Source of the DNA: Puffinus mauretanicus
Lineage: Eukaryota > Chordata > Aves > Procellariiformes > Procellariidae
Assembly: GCA_023333565.1 (NCBI GenBank)
Contig: JAJKFH010000383.1
Location: 124,001 to 188,000 of the forward strand
DNA length: 64,000 nt
Direction of reading: 5' to 3'
Part shown: positions 34,140 to 46,300 of the stretch, one piece after another
Position numbering within the stretch: the stretch's first letter is position 1
Layout of the letters: each line of letters opens with the position of its first letter
Program-made: the position numbers and the translations under genes
Notes under the pieces: generated by a model
The model's input: the letters and a program-made list of their open reading frames with translations, nothing else
What the model was told of the DNA's origin: nothing
Databases searched by the model: none

Positions 34140-34174
34140 CACCAGTAATATTTTTTTTCCACCAGTAATATTTT
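34140..34174. repeat. Direct repeat of CACCAGTAATATTTT
   Basis: The 15-base unit occurs at 34140-34154 and 34160-34174, separated by a short T/C run. The period is 20 bases. It is a minor local duplication with no function seen. Confidence 0.85.
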
Positions 34175-36159
34175 CCTAGGTCTCTAGATGTTGGCTGCCT
34201 ATCTTGATTTGCTCTGGCTTGATCTGGTATGCGCTCACACAGATCACAGTCAGGATCAGACTTACAAAAAGAGAACTTGTATTATCTTAGTGCTACTACT
34301 CCCCTTTTTGGGAGAATCAAGGTTTGTTCCCTGCCTTGCTCACTCAAGGACTGCAAGATGACCTACAAGACTACTCTGTAAGAGAGTATCTCTCTTTAAG
34401 TGGGTCTCTTTTCTCTTGAAGCTTTTCCATGTTGTTTTAAATATTTAAAATTAGCCACTGGCAGAGGATGAATCCCACATCTTATGCCTGGGCCAGCATC
34501 AGGCTGCAGAATCAGTCTGCAATGGTGTCTAACACAGTTATTGCAGGCAAAATGAAATGGCATTGAGAGGAGACGACATAGATCAGGGCTTGCTGTGTAA
34601 CTCAGGGCTGTGGGAAGATTCCTCAGGGATGGCCACTGCAGCCCTCAGCAAGCTCTTTGTGAAGACCAACCCAATGCATGTTGAGCTTACGCTTCCAGAT
34701 TGGAGGATGCAATATTCACAGTAATTATAACCCTAGCATTTGGACTCGTATCAAAAAGAAGCAGCTCATGGCCAAGTGCAATTGTAAATACCACTTATAT
34801 TTTAGCAAAGCCTAAGCCAACAGATAGATCCCTACAATCCAGAAAATGCTGAGCTACAATGTTCCTGATTTGCTTGCTAGAGCCAGGACGCTGTAATAAC
34901 CACGACCTTAAATTGCAATTCTGCACTTTTTTCCCCTGAACTTTTACTTTAAAAGAATCCTAAATTAACTGCAGACAAAGTAATGATACAAACTGTCTTG
35001 TGATCACCTAGGACAGACACATTATCACCTGTCCAAGCATAACAGTGTGCACCGGGTTTTTTTTCCCCAGGTCAAAAAGAAAAATCCTTCTCTAGCAGAA
35101 AGTACTGTAGAATGACCAACAGCTGTGACAGGGGTGGTAGCAACACTGTCTAGTTAGCGAAGACTAACACTTAGCTTTAGAAGTACTATTTCCAGTGAGA
35201 TGGAGATTTTGGGGGCAATCCCCACACTGACTTTGAGACACTGGCTCCTTAGAAAGGAAAAAGTAGCATCAGAGTAGCGAGACATCAGAGGCATGCAAGA
35301 GCGAAACTCTTGCAGAGAGGGCGAAGTCATCCACTAGTCCCTCTGCCTCTGAGCCACGTGAAATCCTGAGAATGTCCCCAGACGCCTGTTTCCCAGGACA
35401 AATAAAAGAACACGAGCCTGGGAGCATCCTTAGCTGCATCTTCAGAGGCATATCCTACTCGGAGACCCCGAGAGGAGCTTGCCTTGCGCTGACACAGACT
35501 TGCCTCAGCAGCCCCTCTCTCCTGCCCACGCTGCGGAGTCATTTTCAGCGCGGCTGCCCAGGTGGTTATGTGTTACTACTTGCAGATAAAGAACACGGTG
35601 TTAAAGCGTATTTTAACTGCATATCCAAAATGCTCTACATCTGTTCAGCTTGGATGGGTTCAGTGGTTCAGTTAACGTAAGCTCAGGCTAGTCTGAACCT
35701 GTTAAGTGCTCAATTAAGCCTGATCCACTGCACCTCTTGCTTTATTTTCTGTGTAGCTGGATTCTGTTTTTTCCATGACACAAGCATTTCCCCAGCCTTT
35801 TGGAAAAGGCATTTAGCTGAAAAGCACAGAGTAGTAGGAAATTGTTTGCTCTTGGTATGCTGCGACGGAAATAAAGTCAACATGATAGATTAGTACTGAG
35901 TGAGTGGAAGTTATTTTTCCCAAGATGTCACACTTGTGCTTCAGAAATGAGTGATCTCAAGCGTCAAATAAAGTACCAGCAAAAACAGCAAAATAGACAT
36001 CCTTTATAGCAGAATAAATGCCATAAAGAAATGCGTTATAAGCTCATGCTGAGCCATACAAAGCCCAATAAACATTTGCTTGTCACAATGCAAAGCAATG
36101 CAGAGGAAGTTATGTCTACACCGCAAGAGTGTGTGTCTGGACTTAAAACTAGGTGAATG

Positions 36160-36215
36160 GATCAGATCTTCATCTGGTGTAAGGCAGAAAAGCTACAGAG
36201 ATTTCAGTCAGGTTT
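36160..36215. repeat. One arm of the old palindromic repeat
   Basis: GGATCAGATCTTCATCTGGT, then GTAAGGCAGAAAAGCTACAG and AGATTTCAGTCAGG. These follow the order of a family consensus recalled from turtles and birds: GGGCCAGATCCTCAGCTGGT, then GTAAATCGGCATAGCTCCAT, then GAAGTCAATGG. The second arm is not obvious here. Confidence 0.45.
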
Positions 36216-38417
36216 TAGATGATTATTCCTAATGAGCTCTTGTTCCCTGAACTCTGCAGAGATGCTTGGTTTACAAGGTGATGGCTTTGAAAATTCATAA
36301 TCTTCCTTTTAGGCTTCTCCATCAGGAATTCCTTATACAGATTTGTTGTTTGATCCTCCACAGGAGGAAAAAAGCTGAATAACTCCCGTCTTGTTTCGCT
36401 ACCACCGACAAATTGACGTAGGCACCGAAATTAAAACTCTGCTCAATTCAATTTGGGAATGAAAGAAGAACCTGATCGGGGGGGGCGAGCAAAAATAAAG
36501 CCCACACAGCAGATTGCCTCCAGCAGCTCTCAGAAGTCCTATGAGCTGCTATGACACAGACAAACTGCACCTCCCGAAGCAGGGATGACGGGGAGTTTCC
36601 CTTGAGGGCTGTAGCTGTAGTTTATGAACGTGCAACTTCATTAGCAGCCGGTGACCCCATTAGACGGGGCTCTTCATTTCTTGGCTCGGACAAAACTCTC
36701 CAGGGACCGTCACAGCTGTATGCCACGCACAGAGATCTCGTTGCTGGGGTGAGGGAGATGGCTTTCAAAGTCACCTTGAGGAAAGGCTTGGTAATTCAAA
36801 TATCATGCTTTGGACTTGCAGAAAATAAAGCGGTTTGTTTCGTTTTTTGCCAAATCCGATTGCTGTAACTTGTAGAGAGACCTATTCCGCAGTACGAAAA
36901 CCCTCTCATCCTCCCAGGTGAGGAGCTGACACTGAAAATCACACGTAGCCTAACAAGGCTCCTCTTTCTGTAATTAGGGAAGAAGTATGAGTCTATTTCT
37001 GACATGACTTCACACCGCTTTTTTTTAAAGAAAAAAACTGAAAAACAAAAAAAGGAAAGCTCATAAGCAGCTGATGACCTGCTCCATGTAGATCAGTTAC
37101 AGAGGAGCAACTGTGCTCTTCACAAAGGACTTTTGATGTAGGCAGCAGGCAAACAGTGATTTAAGACGGGCTGGGCTTGCGGGATGGTGATGGCAGGGGA
37201 CATTTGCGGCAGGCCCGAACTCTTTTGCCGATTAGATCAAACCACGACAGACCTCAGAGTCCTGGTCTCTGGGGATGAGGGTGTTTGGGAAGTCCATGAC
37301 AGTGTCTGGCTAGCTGGGGGATGCTGCTGAGACCCGGCACTGCCTTCTCGTCCCTTTACAAAACAGAGGAGAGGGAATAAGTGACCCTGCAATTAGTGAT
37401 CCTGGTGGGACGGACGCAGAGAACTAAGCGTAGCAGGCACTGAGACTAGGAGGATGGTAAAAATTCAAACACCTACTGACAAGGAAGGAGCTGTGAGAGC
37501 AGTGGGGAAGGAAAGGTCATGCTGAATGTCACATTTTTCACTATTCAAATCTGTCGGGTCGCAGATGCTTTCAAACAGCCCGTAATACTTTAAGTTGGTT
37601 TGTTCAATTAAGCATTGCTAAAGCTTTGATCTGAGTTTAAATTTTGGCCGGAGACATAAGCAACAGCAGTAGCATTCAGCAAAAGTCTACTGTGATAAAA
37701 AAATGTGGCGAACTCTATTATCTGTACTAGTAGAATTTCAACAGTGGGCTCTGGCTGCTCCTCTAACGTTCTCACATGTATTTTGGAGAAAGGGGATATG
37801 TATGTTGTCATGTGTACATGCCATATCAACTGCTGTTCCTAGCAGCATTTGGCTGGCATGATTTTATGTTCCTTTCCTTAAAATCTCCTTTTATGGCTGC
37901 CATGCAGTAGATCTGTTATTTTTAAACTACCGCATTTTTTTTCTCTTAATACTCATCTGATTGTTCAAAGCCTGACCATGGATTCTCAAAATATACATCT
38001 GCATTTTTCCACAGCTTCATGCCGAGTACATTCTAGATTTTTATCAGCAGAAGGATTTCAGCCTGGGAGGTTTTGTGGCTTCAGCCCGAGTGGCTACAGG
38101 TGGGAAGTGTTGATTCATTAGCGAGCGAGTTCGAAGACAGCAAAACCACCTTCTGCCATGGCACCGAGGCTGAGCAATAGGCTGTCTGATGTACCGGAGT
38201 TTCCAACGAAAGGCATTTTTCAAGAAGTATCAGCAGTTTTGAACTGCTGGTATGAGTGAAGGGTAGTTTTTGAAACTGTCCCAAACCCTCTCCTCTTCCC
38301 ACTTTTGCGTTGCTGTTCTACTCTGGAAACTTCTTTTTGTTGTTGATTTCTTAATGCCGACGCTTTCATTTAAGAGACCTGCTCTTCAAGGCAGCGCCGT
38401 GGCTGATGTGAAGTGGT

Positions 38418-38475
38418 TCGGCTCCGCTGACTTTTCACTGGAGTTGCGCCAGCTTGCACCACCTGAGACAGAGCC
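38418..38475. repeat. Opposite-orientation arm of the old palindromic repeat
   Basis: GGCTCCGCTGACTTTTCACT, then GGAGTTGCGCCAGCTTGCAC and CACCTGAGA. This reads as the reverse-complement arm of the family seen at 36160-36215 (GGAGTTGCGCCAG, then GTTTACACCAGCTGAGGATC). It is diverged and old. Confidence 0.4.
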
Positions 38476-38674
38476 CTCCCTGCATTTTCAGAATCAGATC
38501 TGCTGTATTTAGAAGCAAAAATCAATTTCGACAGTTTCTTAATCTCGTTAGCTCTATAAAATCACGCAGCAGGGCAGGGAATGGCAGCTGGCAGGCATCT
38601 GTTACAGAACAAATTTTACCAGTGAATGGAACATCTCCTCAACCATCTGTTTGTAATGTGTAGAAAGAGGAATT

Positions 38675-39220
38675 ACCATTGCTGGTGACTTCAGCCTCAG
38701 AGATATTTGCCGGAGATCTCATGTGGTCATTCAAAAAATACCTTAGACGGTCATGCACCCAGCATACTTGAGATGAGTACTGACCTCATTCAGATAGACA
38801 CAAAAAAAAAAAAAAAAAAAAAGAAAAAGAGTTTACAGACTGAAGAATTAGCAGGTGGCTGTGTATAACGATGACCATATTAGGATCAAGTAGAATAAAG
38901 CATCAACCAAGGAAATGTATGACAGAAATTTAAATGCGTCAGTATTCCCAAACTTGACGTATTAGCATAACCAATTGGCAACAAAAATTAGCAATAGAAA
39001 GAATTGACAAAAACATGGTTTTATAAAAAAGATGTCCACAATTCCACAGGCAAGTTCAAAACAAAAAAAGCCTAAAACTATTAGTTTAGATAGAAGGACA
39101 TTTCTATTAAAGAAGGAGATACAGAAGCAGTGATAAAACACACATGTACAAAAGATGGTGGGAAAACCAAAAAGACATAAATTCAGTTAGTAAAGGATTT
39201 AAAAATCAGAATAGGAGCCT
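38675..39220 (+). mobile_element. Relic of a CR1/L3-like LINE endonuclease region
   Basis: In one frame from 38678 the translation reads IAGDFSLRDICRRS. This fits the GDFNLPDIC motif of the CR1-type endonuclease domain. After a poly(A) run (38802-38822), GGTGGCTGTGTATAACGATG followed by ACCATATTAGGATC resembles the downstream GGC..SDHE segment of the same domain. Stops and indels break the frame, so it is dead. Most bird CR1 copies are only 3' ends, so an internal piece is less usual. The A-run inside the relic is probably a later expansion. Confidence 0.42.
38802..38822. repeat. Poly(A) tract
   Basis: A run of about 21 adenines followed by GAAAAAGAG. It lies within the LINE relic rather than at a recognisable retroposon 3' end, so it is read as a homopolymer expansion. 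Confidence 0.85.
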
Positions 39221-42200
39221 GGTGTGAAAAGCCTACTGCCTGTTTCCATGGTCCCAACCCAGTGAAAGGAGGATGAGGCTTACCCGGGGGGGAAGCATCA
39301 CATTTGGGAGCCACGCATGAGACTGTTGGGGGCAACACAGCATGTTGGGGGTGCAATGCCAAGCTGGTGATGGTGCGGCTCTCCGTGACCAGGAGCAGTG
39401 AAACTCCGGCTCAAATAGTTTGTCTCTGTCCTGATTTGCTCTCGTGTTTCTGGACCCATAGCTAGCCTGGAGCCTGCACATCGCTGCCCCACACAGTAGC
39501 AGCACACCATGGTTTGGAAAGGTCCCACAGTTCAGAGAGACATAGAAAAACTCAAGGGAGAATCACAAAAATGATCCAGGGCCGGGAGACAAGTCTACCA
39601 CTGTGATCCATCTACCTGCTGCGATCATCTGACCTATATTTCTGGGACGACTTGGTGACACTTCATTTTCCCTTCTCTTTGTGGCCCAAAACACTGCAAT
39701 ATAAAATCTTTCAGGCTTAGCAAATGAACACGTGGGTGAAACTTATGCATGACACACCAGCAAGTAGGCTAGACGAGTTAATAGCCACTATGCCCCTAAC
39801 CTCTACAAACCTAAGGAGACTCTTACTCTTTCCCACAGATCAGAAACATGTTTAACTACCCTCCAGCTAGCTCTCTCCCAGCCAGTTTGAGGTGGCAATA
39901 CAAGACCTGCTCTTCATCTCAAGGCAGAAGGCATGCAAAGCTGCACTGGGGGTCAGTCCAGACGCAGAGGAACTGCGCCTAACAACTTAAGGCTGGAAGG
40001 TATTTAGATACATCTCCAGGTATCATATCATAAACAGATAAGTTTTACTTGGCTGTTTTGCAAAAACAAAGTCCAGTATTTACAAAGCTTTCTATGAAGG
40101 TACGTGAGCGCTCCAACGAGCTTTGCTGACTCGCAGAGCCTTTGCAGTGAAAGGAGACCACAAGCTCTTAAGGAGAAGCGTATGCGTGGCAGGGGAGCTC
40201 TTGGGAGAGCAGATGAGGATGTTTACAACCATCAGAGCTTTGGTCATTATTGCTGAGCCCCTTTTCACCCACAGTGAAACAAATTAAGGGCAAGAGAGTT
40301 TGGCCATTGACCAGCAGGAGTCAGGAGGGACAGCCTAGTGGATACTGTAGGAGGAAAGGCACTGCCGCTGGACTGCTGAAATTTTGGGGTGGGGAGGGAG
40401 AAGGAGTTGTATATTTTAGCATCTGAAGGCTGAAAGGTTTTGCAATAAACTTGAAGGTTCATCAGCTGTAGAGATGGCATGGGTTGCACTGGGCCTGCAG
40501 CTAGAAAAATGAAATCCTGTGGCGCGGAGATCTTGAGAAAGTTTTCTTATAACTAAGGACATCTTCACATATCCAAGCAGAGGATGCCAAAGCCACAGGC
40601 TTTCTATTCAGCCCCTGGCACTACGCATGCCTACCCACCTTGCCCTGGGAGAGGCTTGCCCATGACAGCCCCAAGCCTTGCAAGCACCTCGCCATTAGGG
40701 TTGAGTCTGGCCAAGCCCACATGTGGCGCCGGGGCTTCCCTGCTCAGAGCAGAGGGAGTTTTAAACATCTAAGAAAGGACTTAGTGGAAATCAGCTGGCT
40801 GAGCAAAGAGCTAGCCCAGAGAAAATGTGGGAGACAAACCATGCCCTCACCCCAAGGCCAAAGTGTGGGGTTAACTCGGGATTGCAGAGCAATGCCTCCA
40901 TCCTCGGGGAGTTTAGACGCTTACATTTGGAAGCACTTACTTTCCTTCAAAGAAAAAAAATAACCCAGAGGCCTGTACATTCCTCTTCCTTCCAACATTA
41001 CTTCTCTGTTCGAACCCAGGGGGTCTGGGCTCACCCCACTCTGCAGGGATATGGGAAGACCTGGGATCATTCCTCTCCCAGCCTGAAGGGATTGCAGCCC
41101 GCTATTTCACTTCGTTTCAAAGCCAACATTGTGGGTTACCCCGAGGTGAAAATGCAGCAAGCCCCCCCTGCTGTAGGGTTTCCACAGCTCACAGCTAATT
41201 TATTGAGACAGAGGGAGGAACAAGCCCTGTGATCCAGCAGCAGATGCCCTCACCGAGGAAAAACACCATGAGATCCAGCATGTACAGCACCAAAGAAGGG
41301 CTGCGTGCCCAAAAGTGCATCTGTTCCTCACCACCACCCACTAGACCAGCAACGTTGAAAAGATACTACCTCTCCTTACAAACCCTGCCTCCCTCTAGCA
41401 TTAGCGTTCACTGGGGTAGGCAGCAAACTGCAGAACCCTGCACTCCCCGTGTGGTACCTTAGGCCATAGAAATGCTGTATATCACTGGAGCAGTTCCTTT
41501 AGAGGCATGCACGCTGTGCTTTCTTTCCTTTCTTCGAAAGCCGGCATGATCATTTAAAGGAAAATAATTCCTTTATCCTTTGCTTTTGCAAGTAGGAATT
41601 ACCTTGTGTATCTAAAGTTTCCTGTAGAGCAAATCTAAGTCCTGATTCCTACAGCTATGAAGCAAGAGAGGAATGTAAAGGAACTAAAGGGTATGAAAAC
41701 CTCTTGTAAAAATAATTTTCATGTGTCTTTGAGAAAGATCATTTTATGTGTTTGTTTCTTTATGCTATCACAAATATATTATGAGCCAGTAGATAGGAAC
41801 AACAGGGGTCACTGAATTATTTTTTTTAACAATTGTTCTGGATTTGTTATGTCTTATGCTCTATACCTCTCTATCACTTCACTTGGCTTAAAATTGGAAC
41901 TGTTGCTCTTTGACCTCGGACTGATTAGTTTTTCTAGACTCTTGCCCTAGATGTTCGTAATACAACAACCCAGGTTATCCAATATCTAATTAAACACAGG
42001 TGGAGCTTGAATTTCTTATGGGAAGACAACAGAAACCATTTTGAGCAGCCTGAAAGAGAAAAGAGTGCATTGGCAGGGAAATGAAGAGAAGATGGCGGGG
42101 AAAGCAGGTCGCCTTTCCGTTAAAGTCAGTAACGGTGGTTCTAGCCTCTTCCAGAGCGACACCCAGTAGATTAATTTTGTCTTCTACCAGGAAATATATT

Positions 42201-43119
42201 CCTAAATATTAAACCAGTCCGTATGTGAAATTTTGTGGGTTTTTGCTAGTATCTGTTGCATTGAGAATTTCTTTATGGGTGAACAGCTTTATCTGTAACC
42301 TGGAAGCATCCTTACAGCCCTCACTTAGAAGATACAGCTAGCTAATCCTCACCCGCATCTGTTTTTTCAGAGCCTTGAATGTATTTTGTATTAGGTTACT
42401 GCTCCCTATAACTTTCCCACCTTCTGCTGCCTGCAACTTCGCCATTGATGAAGTAAATTTTTAGGCCTGTAGTATAGAAAATACAAAAGCAATGAGTTCT
42501 TTGAGCTCCACTTAAATATGCAGCTACTCCTAAATAAGCAGAGCTGTGCTGCCCTCAAACGAGCCTGTCCCAAGTGAACAGTGTCGTACCCTGGTACCAA
42601 ATGTGCCACAAACTCCGTCACTGCAGCCTTGTCTCAGACAGCTGTGCTCCGAAAAAGATCTCAAACTCTGCTCCAGATTAATACCTCGGGCCTCAGTTCT
42701 GCCCCCAGCTCTTGCATTTTTTAGGTATGTAACAGCCTTAAAGACAGTTAGGGCAAGCACGCAAGGAGCACGTGTTGCTCTCCTGCCAGTGAAGCACAGA
42801 GCTGGACACCACATGGGCGACTCCAGCACCGCGTTGTCAGCCATCCTCCCTGCTTCCCCACCAAAAAGGTACCAGGGTGTTAGATTTATACAGAGATTCC
42901 TGTCACAGGTAAGCAAAGCAGGTGAAGGCCCACATCTGTTGGCGATGAGAGGCTGTATTTCTATAAGGAGGGAGTTGTTCAACACCCACGGGCATGAGTG
43001 CGAGCATGCAGGATGGACACAAAGCTTGCCCACATTACCCTGCCAGTGGCCTCAAGCCATGAAGCTCCCATGAAAAAATGTCACGGCAGCTCCAGCTGTC
43101 AGCCCTGTGGGACCTTCCC
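39221..43119 (-). other. BCL2 intron segment
   Basis: Begins with possible further LINE remains (ATCACAAAAATGATCCAGGG at about 39561 recalls a CR1-region phrase). The rest is unique. A 175-codon plus-strand frame at 42546-43073 and a 167-codon minus-strand frame overlapping it show no domain and are treated as chance. Confidence 0.6.
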
Positions 43120-43380
43120 TGCTCTGCGGGCAGGCCACGGAGCCCGGCTCCGAGGCACCGGCGGTAGCGCCGCCGCTCGGGGCGCAGAGGCGAGGGCGCA
43201 GACCTTCTGCAGTCAGGGGCGAGGTCACCGTCGCTGCAGAGGTTTTTCCTTCCACGCTCTCCTCCGTCCGCAGGAAGCCTCTCCTCCGCTTCTGAGAACC
43301 CCGGTGCTCACCACTACCGGCCTTCCGCGAGGCCGGGCGCCGCAGCCGGCACAGCATGGCACCGCACGACACCCGCCTGC
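43120..43380. other. CpG-island-like patch in the intron
   Basis: Strongly GC-rich with dense CpG: positions 43141-43200 alone hold 11 CpG in 60 bases. A second GC-rich stretch follows at about 43450-43830. CpG density like this stands out from the AT-rich intron around it and is typical of a methylation-free regulatory island, an alternative promoter or a GC-biased recombination hotspot. Overlapping open frames here (up to about 156 codons) are expected from low stop-codon frequency in GC-rich DNA, and none has a recognised domain. Confidence 0.6.
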
Positions 43381-46300
43381 TCTTTTCACTGGAATCCCCA
43401 GCTTTTGGCTATTTACATCCTTTTCTTAGAGAGAGACAGGAAGCCGAATGAATCAGAGCCATCTACGGTTACCTCCGCCCCGGCCCTTACCGGGCTCCCA
43501 GCAGCGCCCCGTGCCTTGAAGGAGATGCCTCCCGTTGGGCTCACGCTCTGCCCGCCGCCGAGATGGGGCAGGAGGGGACCAGAACCGCCCCAGCCTGCGC
43601 CATCCCTCCTGGGGCGGCGGGTAGGGACCAGGAATTGCAGTGGTCCCAGGGGACAGGGGGGCAGGCAGGGACACCCCCGGCCTCGCTAGCTGCAATACCC
43701 CCACCAGCACGGGAGGCAAAAGTGGGGCTGTCCTCACAGAGCCACCTGCAGAAAGCAGGGAGAGGACAGGTCCCGGGGCAAGCCTGCAGCATCCCCGCTG
43801 CTGCAGCCGAAGCCCCAATCCCGGGCGCGCAGGGGTGTATGCTGGAGGGAGGGAAGGAGGGAGGGAGGATGCAGGTGAAGCACTTCACAGTAAGAGGGCC
43901 CGTTCCATGGAAAACTAAAAAGCAAGTTGTTCCTCTGAACGAGCACGCGGCGTACGAAAACACCTCACCAGAGGAAGTATATCCTTTGCTCTTCTCTCGC
44001 AATACCTGGCTGACACACAGGGCTGAACGCTAGCGAGCTCTGCTGCACATCTGCTGCGGAAAGGTTTTCTTCCCTCCGAAACCTTGAAGAATAGGTGAAG
44101 AGCAAGGCAGCAGCTTAAACTGAAGCTTCCCCAGCAAGGAAGCAAACCCTCCGAGCGAGGATGGGGCGCTTCCTTTGTGCGAGTGAATCGGAGTTACAAT
44201 CTCTTCTGCCCATCAGATGTAGGAGGCTGCCTCTGAACCCAAGTGAGGCATCTGTGCGGTCACCACTGCCCTATTTTAAAGGACACCTCTTGCTTCAGGG
44301 AATTGTTTTGGCTGCCAGAAAACAACTGCAAGGAGAAACCAAACACGGTATTTGGGCTGCCTTTGTCCGATCATCCTGTCTTAGGCCTTATTAGCTGAGG
44401 GTTGGTGCTGTGAGGGAGCTCAGCCCCCGCCGCCCTGAGCACGGCTGCGCTCAGCTGCTGGGACCCCTCCAGAGCTGCTGCGACCCCCCGGAGCTGCTGG
44501 GATTCCTGGTCCCCAGGCAGGTTTCCCACCGGCTCGCGGAGGCGGCTCTCCAAACTGCTGCACCAAACTTGCTTGTGAAATGTGCGTGGGGTCCGGGACA
44601 CTAAATCAGGGCCGGGCATCTTCCCAACAGCTTTAGGGCCAGACCTCGGCAGCGCCATGCCTAACGCTGCAGCACGTGAGGTGAATCGGGCGGCTTGCCA
44701 GGGGTACAGAGGGTACCGCGGGGAAAGTCAGATGCCTGCGAATGGCACTTGCAGAGCCTCAAATATTTCCTATAGAGCTCTATCCAATGCCTAACAGGCA
44801 GCAGCGTTCAGCTGAGCGGGGAAGCGATGCTGGGAAGCTCCCCTGCCACCCCGGGAAATGCTCTGTCCCACAGCCTGCCGGCTCCTGCTCGCTCTGCCGG
44901 ACACAGATCCCAGACTTTGTGCTGGCTCACGCTGCAGGCCCCAGCTCTTGCACGGGAAACCAAAAGCGCTCAGGACTTCTGAGGTCCAGGTCCTTTTTGC
45001 CAACATAAAAAATTTACCGGCGTGCCGCGAGGGCCAGAACAATGCACCCTTTGTGTCTCAGTTGAATCTACAAAACAAAGCATATGTCTTCTCTTTTCCT
45101 CTTCTTTTCATTAAGGGAAAAAATTATCCCTAAGTTATAGCGACAGGACACCCGAAAAACCCTCTCCAATCAAAAGAACCCTACATTTGCAAAGGCAAGT
45201 ACTCAAAAGGTCGGAGATGCCAGCACTGAGACTGCCTGCTCAACACCAGAAGCAGCGGGTGATTGAAATAAAGGACGTATGTCCTGCCCCTCTCGCAGAG
45301 GGAGGACTGCGTTCTCTGGCCACGTCGCACTGCCATAAAGTACCTGGAGAGAACAAATGGAAATATTTTCTTCAGCGGCAGGGGAGTGACAGGGAGAGGC
45401 GAAGCCAAGCAGCTCCGAGCCAGGGAGCTCTAGCCTGGCCACAGTCCCTCCCGCACCCAAGCTCTGTCCCAGCATGGGTCCCAGCGGAAAAAAAACGAAG
45501 CTCCGAGTCTGATTCAATATTGCCTTGTTCCAGTTTTATACCAGTTCAACTCCCATTATTTGAAAACAAGCAAGCCCTTAGCTACAAAAGTCAGATTTTT
45601 ATTCTTTTTAAGGAAGGGAAAGAGGAAAGAGAAGAGAATAAAGGACTCTCTACTGATAATCCATTATATGGAGGCATTTCATGGGAGTCGCATTGCATAA
45701 AACCCAGCAACAAAGCAATGGTTTTGGTCTTTCCTGAACAGATACAGCAGAAGACGCTTTTTATCAGCATCACAAATATCAAGGTATATTTTCTGGAACT
45801 TGCACTTGGATATATTTCTGCATTGTGAATGTATTCATAACAGCTTGGGTTGTCAACTACTCGGCCCCTAATACTAATTCTGAAACTAAATATCTGTGCT
45901 TACAAACAAACCAAAACATTCTGGCAGCCCAAACTCACATAGCTATACAGAGTGCACACCCTTTATTTTCTTAATCTAGCCTGCCTCCCAATACCAACTA
46001 CTTCATTAAAAAGGTACCTTGTTTGGAAATTCAGGCAAACTCTAGGATCCATACATGTGCCAAAGTAAAGATTTTGTTTTGAAGTTTCATTTGCTCCATG
46101 GTTTCAGTCATTCGGTTTATCAGAGGGTGTGATTTATTAGAAAAATACAAACGGCGAATAGAAATTAAAAATCCAGTGACCTTTCACTGCAAGGAACAGC
46201 AGTTTCACAATGCATTCCTGATTAGAAAAGAACATCAAATGACCCACATGCTGGTAGCTGAGCAACTGCAAAGCTGACTCTTTGCAATCTACAAAATCAC

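Larger units (their letters stand above)
28581..38417 (-). other. BCL2 intron segment
   Basis: Mostly unique sequence. It includes a GC-richer stretch at 30200-30320, an octamer word at 29382, the 20-bp-period duplication at 34140-34174, TA-rich sequence at 33390-33422 and the repeat arm at 36160-36215. The longest open frame, 153 codons at 30200-30661, is basic and low in structure, with no domain. Confidence 0.65.

Noticed and set aside
41000..41035. GTTCGAACCC resembling a tRNA T-loop
   Set aside because: The flanking bases do not form a T-stem, and no matching D-arm, anticodon arm or acceptor stem is present upstream.
42530..43073. Overlapping 175- and 167-codon frames on both strands
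   Set aside because: Long frames on both strands at one place are typical of sequence with few stop words. Neither shows a domain, a signal peptide or a repeat pattern of a real protein.
43052..43830. Possible BCL2 exon 2 in the GC-rich zone
   Set aside because: BCL2 exon 2 in birds is also GC-rich, so it was checked. None of the frames carries the BH4, BH3 or BH1 motifs.
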